Below are positions 7,766-16,624 of a stretch of 64,000 nt of DNA, in pieces. Origin of the DNA: Alkalispirochaeta americana. Its GTDB lineage: Bacteria; Spirochaetota; Spirochaetia; DSM-27196; Alkalispirochaetaceae. The position numbers were made by a program, and so were the translations under genes. Location: NCBI RefSeq assembly GCF_900156105.1, contig NZ_FTMS01000016.1:38070-102069 (forward strand), read 5' to 3'. The notes beneath the pieces were generated by a model. The model saw only the letters and a list, made by a program, of their open reading frames with translations, did not search any database and was not told the DNA's origin. The first letter of the stretch is position 1; every line of letters starts with the position of its first letter.

Positions 7766-9109
7766 ATGAGGGATGTGCGGGTACGGGCGTTGCGCCTCGG
7801 GGCTGGATGGGGGCTTTTCCTCTGTCTGGCTCCCGCTCTGGCGGCACTCACGGTGTTGCCCGAGACCGATCATGCCCGACGGGAAATGCTTTCCTTCATG
7901 ACATCTCTGCACCGCCCGTCCCCGGAGACCCGTCGGGAGGCCTTGAGGCAACGCTCGGGTGATATTGTCCTGTTTCGGACCTACCACCAGGGGGGGAGAA
8001 TCTATTATGTCTTTGCTCATCCCGATCAGGAGGGGGGGATCACCCTGGCTGCGCCGGGAACCTGGATCATCCGTCGACGTCTTGAGGACGGGGCTTTTGA
8101 GCAGGCCAAGATATTTCTGCAGCACCATGAGGGGTCCTTCCTTCGCATCGTTCCCCGGGGAGCCGGGGCTGTTCTGGAGATGGACCTTGCGGGCATTCCC
8201 TTCTACCGAGGGGTGCCGGTTCCCCTTTCAATGCGACGCCTTCTCACGGCTCCTCTGCGAACTCTCCAGGAAAGCACTGCCGGAATTGTCGATTGGAGCC
8301 TCCTTGATGTTCGTCGGGATCACCAGGGTTACAGACGCGTTATGGACGCAGTCACCCGGATTCGTCCGGTTCTGCCCCTCTTGGGAGATGCCGACGATGG
8401 AGGAATGAACGCCGCCGGTGAAATGGTATATATCGCTACGGAGCTTCCCCAGGAAGATGGCGGCGGCTTCAACTGCTCCGGCTTTGCCAAGTGGGTGGTG
8501 GATGGCTTTCTCCTTCCCCTCCGGGGGGAAGGCCTCCCTCTGGCGCCCCTCAGAGAGCGCCATCGGGATCTGAGGGGCACGTCCTGGAGTTCCCGTCTGG
8601 AAGAGAGCAGGGATCCCTATTTCGGGCTTGATTGGACGCGGAATCTTGCCCTTCAGTATCACGGACTGCGCGATTTCCGGACAAAGGACCCCTCCCGGGA
8701 TGACCCCCGCCAATGGGATGTACGAAACCCTGCCTTGGGAGAATATCGGGAAAATCTGGGTTTCCCTCTGGATCAGCTGGAACGGGTTCTCTACTGGTTG
8801 GCCCTGCGGGAACCGGGCCACATCTACCTGGGGAGTGTGAGTCGTAGTTTTGGAGATGCTCCGGTACTGCGGCAGCACGCCCATGTGGCAGTTTTTTTCC
8901 CCTGGTTCGATCTGTCCGGGAGATTCCGCCTGGCTGTGATGGAGCGAGGAATCGAGACAGATCTTGAGTCCCTGAACCGTCGCTACGGGGGTGAATTTGT
9001 TCATTTGGTCCGAATTCAGGCAGGATCGTCCTTTTCTCCTCCTGGCGTGGACCAGGCGGTTCCCGATCTTTCGGTCCTGGAACCCGGAGGTCGCGCGATT
9101 CCCGATTGA
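7766..9109 (+). CDS. Secreted NlpC/P60-like cysteine peptidase candidate
   Basis: About 447 residues with a Sec signal peptide (positively charged start, then GWGLFLCLAPALA, cleavage near residue 26). The middle contains NCSGFAKW with C237, a pattern like the catalytic DCSGF of NlpC/P60 peptidases. A later LRQHAHVAVFF supplies candidate catalytic histidines H371 and H373, in the order expected for the family. An N-terminal GDIVLFRTYHQGGRIYYVF segment also resembles the fold. The start is uncertain: TTG 7757, GTG 7763 and ATG 7766 are all possible after GGGGAGG at 7746-7752. It begins a run of envelope genes that continues through tonB. A peptidoglycan or periplasmic role is inferred. Confidence 0.68.
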   Translation: MRDVRVRALRLGAGWGLFLCLAPALAALTVLPETDHARREMLSFMTSLHRPSPETRREALRQRSGDIVLFRTYHQGGRIYYVFAHPDQEGGITLAAPGTWIIRRRLEDGAFEQAKIFLQHHEGSFLRIVPRGAGAVLEMDLAGIPFYRGVPVPLSMRRLLTAPLRTLQESTAGIVDWSLLDVRRDHQGYRRVMDAVTRIRPVLPLLGDADDGGMNAAGEMVYIATELPQEDGGGFNCSGFAKWVVDGFLLPLRGEGLPLAPLRERHRDLRGTSWSSRLEESRDPYFGLDWTRNLALQYHGLRDFRTKDPSRDDPRQWDVRNPALGEYRENLGFPLDQLERVLYWLALREPGHIYLGSVSRSFGDAPVLRQHAHVAVFFPWFDLSGRFRLAVMERGIETDLESLNRRYGGEFVHLVRIQAGSSFSPPGVDQAVPDLSVLEPGGRAIPD

Positions 9110-9134
9110 ATCTCATCCACTGCTGGGATAGACT
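9106..9134 (+). promoter_or_regulatory. Promoter of the large TPR gene (TTGAAT-17-TAGACT)
   Basis: TTGAAT at 9106-9111 and TAGACT at 9129-9134 are separated by 17 bases. The predicted transcription start coincides with ATG 9142, and no Shine-Dalgarno site lies between them. The TTG at 9106, which could be mistaken for a start codon, is better read as the -35 box. Confidence 0.6.
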
Positions 9135-9141
9135 CGCACGT

Positions 9142-12018
9142 ATGTATCGAAGACTTCTCTTGTCGCTCGGGGCGGTGATGGTGTTATTGGCGGTCCCGAC
9201 GGTTCACGCCGGGGGCCGGGATATTTTTGAGGAGGCGGAACGGCGTTTCGCTGCAGGGAACTATTCCCTGGCGATCGAACGGTACGAGCGGCTCCTCTCG
9301 GATCATCCGGGATCGGAATTTTCTCCACGGGCCCATTTTCGCATAGGCCAAAGTCACTATAACCTTTTTAACTACGAGCTGGCGCTGGATCGATTTCAGG
9401 GGGCCGCCTTGCGTGCGCCTGGTGGTCCTGTGGCCAGGCAAATTCGTTTCTGGATCGGTCTGACCCACTTTCAGCTGGAGGATTATGCCGAGGCAATCCG
9501 GGCCTTCACCCGCTATCTGGAGGATCGCCCCGATGATCCCCGTCAGATCGCTCGTGCCCGGCTTTATCGGGGCCTCTCCCTGGCAGAACAGGATGATCCC
9601 GCCCGGGCCAGAGACGATATCACCGCAGCCCTGAAGGATTTGCAGGGACGGGAACAGGGGTTTGCCATAGCGGTTCTGATGGAGCTCCTTACCCGATTTG
9701 AGCAGAATGAAGAAATCCTGGCCCTCTGGGAATCCTATCGAGGGCAGTTGAGTGACGATGACGGGTATCAGGAGCAGCGTCTTCGCTTTGCTGCCGACGC
9801 CGCTTTTTCGGCAGGGAAAGGGGATCTTGCCCGGGAACTCTACACAGCCCTGGTCTCCCACTCTCTCGATGCTGCACAGTGGGGGTTTCAGCGACTCTAC
9901 GCGATTGCCCGGGAAGAGGGTGATCGCGGGGAAATGCAGGCCATCTTTCGGCGTGCCGAACAGCGTCTGGCCGCGCAACCGCAACGGATGAGCGACTTCT
10001 GGTTTTTCCTGGGTTCCGAAGCGGTAGCTGCAGGCCGCTACGAGTTGGCCGAGCTCCATCTCTACCGTGTCTGGGATCTGCGAACCGAACAGGCCGTTTC
10101 CGGCGAAGTTCCGTTTTTGCTGGCTCGAGCCATCGAACGGCAGGGACGGCCCGACGAAGCTCTGGAAATCCTGAGGGAGTCCCTGCAAGGGGAACATGGG
10201 AAAGATCAAGCGCAACTCCAGCGAAAGCTGGTATTGGCGCGATTGCTGATAGCCCGGGAAAACCCCCGGGAAGCAGTTCGGGTGATGGAAGAAGTTCCGG
10301 AACGACAGACCCAGGCACGGCCCCTCTACGCCTGGACCTACGCCCTCTATCGGGCGGGAGACACCTCCCGGGCCCTGACCATTCTCGATCGGAGCTCAAG
10401 CCAGCCCCTGGTGCGGGAACTGCCGGCATTGATGCGTCTGCGGGGGCGTCTGCAACTGGATCTGGGCCATCCCGCCGAGGCGGTGCGTTCCTTCCGGGAG
10501 TACCTGGGAGAGCATCCCCGGGATGGGGACGCCCGAATCGAACTAATCCGGGCTCTGGTAGGGGCCTCCCAGTTTTCTGCTGCCTCCCAGGAGCTTCAAC
10601 GTATCGACACGGCCCAGGTCTCGCCGGCGCAGCAGCAGGATCTGTGGTATCTGGAGGGGCTTGCCGCGTTTCATGGCCGTCGCTACGAGCGGGCAGCGGA
10701 GCTCTTTGAGCGTGTTACCCTTGAAAGCTACGAACCGCTTCGGTCCTATCATTTTGCCTGGTCCCTTTATCGGGCGGGCCAAGTCCCCCAGGCCGAAGGG
10801 GCGATCGCCTCGGTGATAGAGGACCTTCCCCGGGAACTTTTCTTCGACGGAGGCTACCTCTACGGGTGGATTCTCTCCCAGAGAGGGCGCCACCGGGAAA
10901 GTTCTCTCCAGCTTCTGCGGCTTCTGGCAGCGAATCCCCCCCGGGAACGGGAAATTCAGGTTCGCCAGCTTCTGGCCTCGGTATATCTGGAAAAAGGCGC
11001 CTACGATGATGCCCTCAGTCATTACCAGGCCCTTCCGGGGCTTGCTACAGATCCGGTGCAACGGGCTGCTTTGTGGAGCCAGTATGGTTCCGCTCTGGCT
11101 CTGGTGGGCCAGCCCCTGGAGGCAGTTGCCGAGTTTGATCAGCTTCACGCCCGCCTGGGTGATACCCCTGCAGGGAAAGGCGCTCTTCTTGAGGCAGGCC
11201 AGGTTCTTTACACCGAGGGGACCCTCAGTGAGGCCCGGGAACGGTTCCGTCAATACCAGGCTCGGTACCCCGACGGGCCCGATCGGGACCGTGCCCTCTA
11301 CTGGGCAGGGGCGATCTCTCTGGAAATGGGGGAGCCGGCTCGGGCCCTCCTGTGGTGGGAGCCCCTGGCACGGGATTACCCCCGTAGCGCCTTTACTCCC
11401 CGGGCTCTGGTGGAGACGGCGGGCATCTACGAGGAACGGGGGCAGCGACGCCAGGCTCTGGAACTCTACGACCGCTTTGTTGCTGCCCATCCCGACCACG
11501 ACCGGGCTCCCGAGGCAGAGGGAAACCGTCGCAGAATCCGGCTGGAGCTTGACGGTCTGAGCGCTCGCGAGGCAGAACTCTGGGTTCTTCTGGAACCCGC
11601 CACGGGCGACCCGCCGCCTCCCGGCAGCGATGCCTGGTTCCGGGCGGTTCTCGAGCTTGGAACGATTGCGATTCGCGAGCAAATTGTTCTTACCAGCCAG
11701 CGAAACCGCATTGTAGAATATCTCCTTGAGGGAGCCCGTGTTGACACTGATGAAGGAGCTCAGGCGGCGATTCTCCTGGCGGAGTATTACCGTCGCCGGG
11801 GAGAAACCAGGGCTGCCCTGGAGCAATACCTTCGTGCGGCGGGGATCCCCGGGGTTTCCAGCGAGCGGGCAGCCCAGAGCCTCTACGAGGTGGCGGTGCT
11901 GGCGCGCGATGAAGGTGAACGGGCCGCCATGGAGGAGGCCCTGGAGAAGCTGCTCGATCGATTCAGCGGATCGGTCTGGGCGGATCGCGCCAAGAGCCTG
12001 ATGGAGCAGAACCGATGA
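9142..12018 (+). CDS. Periplasmic TPR-repeat protein (958 residues)
   Basis: A signal peptide (MYRRLLLSLGAVMVLLAVPTVHA, cut near residue 23) is followed by tetratricopeptide-type helical repeats over almost the whole length. Clear units include AERRFAAGNYSLAIERYERL, LGHPAEAVRSFREYL and RQALELYDRFVAAHPDH. No catalytic motif is seen, so it is probably a large periplasmic scaffold, as in gliding, Tol-Pal (CpoB) or outer-membrane assembly systems. The next gene, an outer-membrane barrel candidate, overlaps it by 4 bases, and exbB-exbD-tonB follow. ATG 9142 is preferred over TTG 9106 because it starts a clean signal peptide and sits 7 bases after a -10 box. Confidence 0.85.
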   Translation: MYRRLLLSLGAVMVLLAVPTVHAGGRDIFEEAERRFAAGNYSLAIERYERLLSDHPGSEFSPRAHFRIGQSHYNLFNYELALDRFQGAALRAPGGPVARQIRFWIGLTHFQLEDYAEAIRAFTRYLEDRPDDPRQIARARLYRGLSLAEQDDPARARDDITAALKDLQGREQGFAIAVLMELLTRFEQNEEILALWESYRGQLSDDDGYQEQRLRFAADAAFSAGKGDLARELYTALVSHSLDAAQWGFQRLYAIAREEGDRGEMQAIFRRAEQRLAAQPQRMSDFWFFLGSEAVAAGRYELAELHLYRVWDLRTEQAVSGEVPFLLARAIERQGRPDEALEILRESLQGEHGKDQAQLQRKLVLARLLIARENPREAVRVMEEVPERQTQARPLYAWTYALYRAGDTSRALTILDRSSSQPLVRELPALMRLRGRLQLDLGHPAEAVRSFREYLGEHPRDGDARIELIRALVGASQFSAASQELQRIDTAQVSPAQQQDLWYLEGLAAFHGRRYERAAELFERVTLESYEPLRSYHFAWSLYRAGQVPQAEGAIASVIEDLPRELFFDGGYLYGWILSQRGRHRESSLQLLRLLAANPPREREIQVRQLLASVYLEKGAYDDALSHYQALPGLATDPVQRAALWSQYGSALALVGQPLEAVAEFDQLHARLGDTPAGKGALLEAGQVLYTEGTLSEARERFRQYQARYPDGPDRDRALYWAGAISLEMGEPARALLWWEPLARDYPRSAFTPRALVETAGIYEERGQRRQALELYDRFVAAHPDHDRAPEAEGNRRRIRLELDGLSAREAELWVLLEPATGDPPPPGSDAWFRAVLELGTIAIREQIVLTSQRNRIVEYLLEGARVDTDEGAQAAILLAEYYRRRGETRAALEQYLRAAGIPGVSSERAAQSLYEVAVLARDEGERAAMEEALEKLLDRFSGSVWADRAKSLMEQNR

Positions 12019-13658
12019 AGATGGTACGCAACACAGCCTGCTTTCTCCTGATAACAGCCCTCCTGGTAGTAACCGGTGGAGTGGGCCTGGGCCTGGAAGC
12101 GGAGGAGATAATCGATCTCAGCCCCGAGCGAACAGCCGTCGAAGTTGCTCCTGTAGAGGTTGCCCTGGGAGGGCTGCCTGCCCTGGAGACCCTGCCTCTG
12201 GTGGAGGAACTTCTGGATCCGGACTACCGTCCCGCTGACGCCCTGGCGGCGGCACTTCCCGTTCCCTCGATCCCCCGCGAAGCTGTGGGAGAGGCCGTGG
12301 CGGTTCCGGAGGAGCAGCTCTTTTTTAACGCCACCCTCGGAGCCGGTTCGATACACTCGGTTTTGGGAAGTATCAACGTCTTTCGCCTTGGTGAGGGGCC
12401 TCAGTTCCGTCTGGGCTACAACCACCGCTCAAGCGACGGCTTCAACTTCGAGGAAGTGGGGAGCGGATTTTTCCTTCAGGAAAACCTGATCGAAGCGTGG
12501 TTGCGAATAGATCGGCAGGAGAAGATCAGCCTCGAGGTGGAGATGGAGTACGGCGATCACCGCTTTGGACTTCAGCAACAGCCTGTGTATTACTCGGCCG
12601 AGACAAGGGCCATTCAGGGCCGTGCCGAAGTGCAATATCTTTGGGATCACCGGACAACCTCCTCAGTTGCTCTGGAGGTGGATGATTTCAGTCGCGTCCT
12701 GACGGCCATGGATTCCACGGGTGACTCCGAGCGAGAGCAGTTCTATCGGGTTGCTCCTGTTCTCTCAGGAACTATGGAGTTGCCGAGGCTGACCGTAGAG
12801 GCTGATCTTGACTACAGCGGGCATTTTTCCACCGGTGCCGGCCTTGATCCCGCATCGTTGGTGGGGTCATCTCTGCGGATAGAGGGAATCCCCCTGGAGG
12901 GGCTGTCCCTTACGGGCAGGGGAGCCGTGCGGTACCGCTTTGACGACAAGCCCTATTTCCCCGTCGAGGCAGGGTTTCAGTACAATCACGGAGACCGCTG
13001 GACCCTGCGGGGTGGAGGAGGCTACCGGGTGCTGGAGCAATCCTACGTCGACCTCTGGGAGGAGTACCCCGTTGTGGAAATCCCCGAAGATGCCACAGAA
13101 CATCCTCCTCTGGATGAAGTTTTCTTTGCCGAGGGAGAGCTTTCCCTGAATCTTCGTCCCGGTTTCCTTCAGGCTAACGCAGGATTTGGCTGGTTTCTTC
13201 ACCAGGATCGGCTCATTTCCGAGGCCTACCGGGATGACCGGGCGGTGTATCCCTTGAGAATCGATGAGTTTGAACACCTTGAGACGAAGGTTGGGCTTTC
13301 TGTCTCGCCCCGGGATTGGCTCCTGGCCGAGATGGGGTGGACGGGTCGCTGGGAAGACCGGGACACCGGCGTGGCCGAGCAAAGTTTGAACTTCTCTCTC
13401 CGGGGGGATCGGGGTGGCCTGGTTGCTGATCTGGAAATGGATATCCCTCTCGAAAAGGGAGAGATGAAGGTTCCTCTTTTGGGAGCGGGGGTTCGGTATG
13501 GCCTGGCCCGGGATGTGGAACTCCGGGTCTTTGTGTCCGACCTGCTGGCCCCCTTCGAGACAGAGGGGCGAACCCGACGGGGGATCAAGCCTTCGGGGGC
13601 AGATCCCTTTATCGAGCCGGGCTTTGAAGCTGGCGCCTCGGTTCGGGTAAGTTTTTAG
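12015..13658 (+). CDS. Outer-membrane beta-barrel-like protein
   Basis: 547 residues. A signal peptide (about 1-27) precedes a proline/valine-rich N-terminal part (28-105). From there to the end the sequence alternates polar and hydrophobic residues with many aromatic turns and finishes RVSF, a terminal phenylalanine as in outer-membrane barrels. It lacks a recognisable TonB-dependent plug domain, so it is not an ordinary TonB receptor. The start ATG overlaps the TPR gene stop (ATGA), showing tight coupling. The neighbouring ExbB-ExbD-TonB genes suggest that it may be the outer-membrane partner of that motor. No specific family is recognised. Confidence 0.7.
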   Translation: MKMVRNTACFLLITALLVVTGGVGLGLEAEEIIDLSPERTAVEVAPVEVALGGLPALETLPLVEELLDPDYRPADALAAALPVPSIPREAVGEAVAVPEEQLFFNATLGAGSIHSVLGSINVFRLGEGPQFRLGYNHRSSDGFNFEEVGSGFFLQENLIEAWLRIDRQEKISLEVEMEYGDHRFGLQQQPVYYSAETRAIQGRAEVQYLWDHRTTSSVALEVDDFSRVLTAMDSTGDSEREQFYRVAPVLSGTMELPRLTVEADLDYSGHFSTGAGLDPASLVGSSLRIEGIPLEGLSLTGRGAVRYRFDDKPYFPVEAGFQYNHGDRWTLRGGGGYRVLEQSYVDLWEEYPVVEIPEDATEHPPLDEVFFAEGELSLNLRPGFLQANAGFGWFLHQDRLISEAYRDDRAVYPLRIDEFEHLETKVGLSVSPRDWLLAEMGWTGRWEDRDTGVAEQSLNFSLRGDRGGLVADLEMDIPLEKGEMKVPLLGAGVRYGLARDVELRVFVSDLLAPFETEGRTRRGIKPSGADPFIEPGFEAGASVRVSF

Positions 13659-13784
13659 TGGTCCCGGTTTTTTTCTTTGAGGACCTGTCCTCTCCGGAGC
13701 GGCCCTGCCCGCAGATGGAGATGGGTCGTATCGTGGGCACCCCGACGTGCTATCGCGAATTTTCAGCGAGGAGGCTTGAACAGT

Positions 13785-14393
13785 ATGATTGAGTTAGTAC
13801 AGCGAGGAGGCGTGATTATCGTCCTGATCATCCTTCTTTCCGTGGTTGGAGTGGCTATTATCATCGAGCGGCTCCTCTATTTCCGGAAGAACCAGGGTGA
13901 CGAGAACACGATAATGAAACGCCTTGAGGCAACGCTGGCCAAGGGAAACTTTGACGAGGCCCTGGCAATTTGCGAGACCATGCCCTGTCCCATCACGAAT
14001 CTCATGAAGGTCGGAATCGATCACCGGGAGTATTCACGGGAAGTGATCAAGATGGCGATCAGTGATGCCGCGAACATGGAAATCCCTCAAATGGAACGGT
14101 TTCTCTCGACTCTGGGAACGATCGCTCACATCACACCCCTTCTGGGACTTCTGGGAACGGTGACGGGAAATATCCAGGCCTTTGGAGTGCTGGGGCAGAC
14201 AGGAATCGGCACGGGCGACCCGGCCATACTCGCCGGAGGAATCTCCGAGGCGCTTCTTACTACGGCGGCGGGAATCATTGTCGCGATTCCGGCTATCGCC
14301 TTTTACAATTACCTGGTAAGCCGCGTGAACCACTCCATCATTCGTCTGGAAAACCGGGTGAACGAGCTGGTGCTCTACCTCAGGAAGGAGTGA
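13785..14393 (+). CDS. exbB: ExbB/TolQ/MotA-family proton channel
   Basis: 202 residues with three membrane helices: the first near MIELVQRGGVIIVLIILLSV, the others near GTIAHITPLLGLLGTVTGNIQAF and GGISEALLTTAAGIIVAIPAIAFYNYL. The conserved GLLGTV and AAGIIVAIPA segments identify the ExbB/TolQ family, which forms the pentameric proton channel that energises TonB or TolA. ATG 13785 follows GAGGAGG at 13768-13774; an in-frame upstream extension to 13677 is arginine-rich and not family-like. The preceding 126 bases after the barrel gene contain no other gene. exbD starts 1 base after its stop. Confidence 0.93.
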   Translation: MIELVQRGGVIIVLIILLSVVGVAIIIERLLYFRKNQGDENTIMKRLEATLAKGNFDEALAICETMPCPITNLMKVGIDHREYSREVIKMAISDAANMEIPQMERFLSTLGTIAHITPLLGLLGTVTGNIQAFGVLGQTGIGTGDPAILAGGISEALLTTAAGIIVAIPAIAFYNYLVSRVNHSIIRLENRVNELVLYLRKE

Positions 14394-14394
14394 T

Positions 14395-14817
14395 ATGGTC
14401 CATTTTCAGCGACGCCTCCAGCCCAAGGTTCAGGTCGATCTGGTCCCCATGATCGATGTGGTTTTTCAGCTGGTCATCTTTTTCATGCTCTCCAGCACCC
14501 TGATCACCCGCACAGGGTTGGATCTGGATCTTCCCGGTGCGAGGAGCTCCCAGGAAACCGTGTCCAGTTCAGTGGTTCTCTCGGTGGTCTCCCGGGAAGA
14601 GATTTATCTGGGAGAGGATCGTATGACTCTGGCCGAGCTGGAAGTCCTGCTGGGAGAAAAAAAGGACGAGTTCCAGGACCGGGCGATCTCGATCGAAGCT
14701 GACGCATCTCTTCCCTACGGCACGATGATCTCTGTTCTTGACGTATTGCGTTTGAACGGCTTTCGTGGGGCCAACCTGGTGGCGGAGCAAATCCGGGAGC
14801 GTCATGGGACCGATTAG
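14395..14817 (+). CDS. exbD: ExbD/TolR-family motor protein
   Basis: 140 residues with a single N-terminal membrane helix carrying the proton-path aspartate (DLVPMIDVVFQLVIFFML). A periplasmic ExbD/TolR domain follows. It begins 1 base after exbB, and its 3' end overlaps tonB by 14 bases, so the three are clearly one operon. ExbD forms the rod inside the ExbB pentamer and passes force to TonB. Confidence 0.93.
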   Translation: MVHFQRRLQPKVQVDLVPMIDVVFQLVIFFMLSSTLITRTGLDLDLPGARSSQETVSSSVVLSVVSREEIYLGEDRMTLAELEVLLGEKKDEFQDRAISIEADASLPYGTMISVLDVLRLNGFRGANLVAEQIRERHGTD

Positions 14818-15865
14818 GCTCCCTTCCTCGGATCGTGCCCGCTTTGCCCTGGCGCTGGCGCTGGCGCTGGTGCTCCACGGGGTGCTCTTTTTTCTCTTTC
14901 CTTCTCTCGACGCAAGAGACATGGAGGTTCTGGAGCCCCCTTTGTATGTCACCTTCGATCCTCTTCCGGAGGTTCCGCCCCAGGAGCCTTCTCCCGACCC
15001 GGAAGAAGAGCCTCCCCCGCCTCCTCCCGAAGACCTCTCGCCGGAATCTCCCCTCCAGGAAGAAGAGGCTCCCGAAAAAAAGGATTCTCCACCGGCACCT
15101 CCGCCATCACCATCGCCACCGGTGCCTGCCGATGATCCGCCGGCACCTCCGTCTGCACCGGAACCGGCGCAGCCTGATCCGGTGCCACCACCGCCACCAC
15201 CTCCTCCTCCCCCGAGAGAGCGATCCTTCGATCCGAACGCCCTCCGGGAGGCTCCAGCCCGGGAGGACGCACCCCGGGTGGAGCAGGAGATCGCGGAGTT
15301 GTACCAGTGGCAACAGGAGTTCCAGGAAACCCTGGCGGCTCATGACCAGGAGCAGCAGGAACGCCTCTCGGCAACGGAAAGCCTCCCCGAGCAGGAAAGA
15401 TCTGCCCTGCGACGCTCCTTCTCCGAAGAATTGTCGCGCATGCTGGCCGAGCTGCGACAGACGGGGGAGCAGGTGGTCACCTCGGCTGATCTCGAGACCC
15501 CTGACGCTGTTTCAGATCAACCCCGGGACCGGGCTGATTCCTCGGGGATATCGATCCCCGCCCAGGATCGTTCCCGGGATACCGGTTCCGGAGGGCGGCG
15601 TCTCCGGGTTGGTGGAGGCAGTCCTGACCTGCAAGGGCTTGCACTTCCGGCGGGATTCCCGCCAGAGTACCCGGTACGGGTTATTTTCTCCGTGAACGCC
15701 CGGGGAGAGGTAATCTCGGCCCGTTTGGCGCCGCCCACACCCTCGGATGCCTTAAATCAGCGCATCCGCCGGGCGGTGCAGGAATGGCGGTTTGAGCCTT
15801 CAGAAGGGTCGCCCCCTGTGGAGGGATCGGTTACAATCATCGTGGAGACAAAGGCAAGACAGTGA
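14804..15865 (+). CDS. tonB: TonB-family energy transducer
   Basis: 353 residues. One N-terminal membrane helix (about 14-33, FALALALALVLHGVLFFLF) is followed by a very proline/glutamate-rich spacer (about 50-150) and a glutamine/glutamate-rich helical part (about 160-225). A C-terminal TonB domain (about 280-350) shows LPAGFPPEYPVRVIFSV and AVQEWRFEPSEG. This is the layout of TonB/TolA-like proteins that reach across the periplasm. The helical insert between proline spacer and TonB domain is unusual for classical TonB and more TolA-like. ATG 14804 follows GGGAG at about 14795; an upstream in-frame ATG at 14765 lies deep in exbD. Confidence 0.88.
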   Translation: MGPIRLPSSDRARFALALALALVLHGVLFFLFPSLDARDMEVLEPPLYVTFDPLPEVPPQEPSPDPEEEPPPPPPEDLSPESPLQEEEAPEKKDSPPAPPPSPSPPVPADDPPAPPSAPEPAQPDPVPPPPPPPPPPRERSFDPNALREAPAREDAPRVEQEIAELYQWQQEFQETLAAHDQEQQERLSATESLPEQERSALRRSFSEELSRMLAELRQTGEQVVTSADLETPDAVSDQPRDRADSSGISIPAQDRSRDTGSGGRRLRVGGGSPDLQGLALPAGFPPEYPVRVIFSVNARGEVISARLAPPTPSDALNQRIRRAVQEWRFEPSEGSPPVEGSVTIIVETKARQ

Positions 15866-16563
15866 TCGTGACAAATAGAGTTTCAGCAGTCGCATTTGAT
15901 ATTGATGGCACCCTCTATCCAAACTCGGCGATGTACCGAGCCACAGCCCTTCTGGCGCTTCGCCACCTTCGCCTGTTTCGGGCCTTTGGCGAGGCAAGAA
16001 AAGAGGTTCGTCGGGAGCACCACCAGGGGCCACCACCCCGGGGAGCGTTGGCACAGCGAACGGTGGCACTCACGGCGGAACGGCTCGGTTGGACCGAAGA
16101 AAAAACCGCCGGGGCGATCGGGACAATAATCTACGATCGGTGGGAACAAACTCTCAAAAAAGTTTCTCTCTATCCCGGCGCACGGGAACTCCTGGTGTGG
16201 CTCCAGGACCAGGGGGTGCCTCTGGGGGCCATGTCGGATTTTCCTACGGAATCAAAGTTGCGCATTCTGGGTCTTGAGGGGCTATGGGATGTAGCCTTCT
16301 CTTCGGAGGAGACAGAGACACTCAAACCCCATCGGGCGCCATTTGATAAACTGGCCCATGATCTGGGGGTTCCTGCCGAGGAGATCCTCTACGTAGGAAA
16401 CAGTTATGATTACGATGTGCTGGGGGCTGCGTCAGCAGGAATGCAAACCGCCCACCTCACCAGAAAACCCGTTGTTGCCGGGAAGGCTGATTTTTCCTTC
16501 TTCCGTTTTTCTGCGCTTCGGGAATGGCTGGAACACCGGGTAGGAGTCTCTGCACGATCATGA
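15862..16563 (+). CDS. HAD-superfamily hydrolase
   Basis: 233 residues. HAD motif I is FDIDGTLYP (D13 nucleophile, D15), motif II is AMSDFPTES, the motif III lysine is in TLKPHRAP and motif IV is VGNSYDYDVLGA. The four-helix cap after motif I is of the subclass I type found in phosphoglycolate-phosphatase-like and nucleotidase enzymes. The substrate cannot be predicted. The GTG start overlaps the tonB stop (GTGA), so it probably belongs to the exb-ton transcript. Confidence 0.88.
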   Translation: MIVTNRVSAVAFDIDGTLYPNSAMYRATALLALRHLRLFRAFGEARKEVRREHHQGPPPRGALAQRTVALTAERLGWTEEKTAGAIGTIIYDRWEQTLKKVSLYPGARELLVWLQDQGVPLGAMSDFPTESKLRILGLEGLWDVAFSSEETETLKPHRAPFDKLAHDLGVPAEEILYVGNSYDYDVLGAASAGMQTAHLTRKPVVAGKADFSFFRFSALREWLEHRVGVSARS

Positions 16564-16624
16564 TGCCGGGAGCAGAAGCTGCAGGAGACAGGGTGATAAC
16601 GGGTAGCGCGAAAAGAGGGGGCGT

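Noticed and set aside
9106..9141. TTG 9106 as start of the large TPR protein
   Set aside because: The bases form a -35 box correctly spaced from TAGACT, and ATG 9142 begins a proper signal peptide.
13678..13692. GAGGA/TCCTC hairpin between the barrel gene and exbB as a terminator
   Set aside because: The stem is only 5 bp, with no T-run after it, and the gene order suggests read-through.
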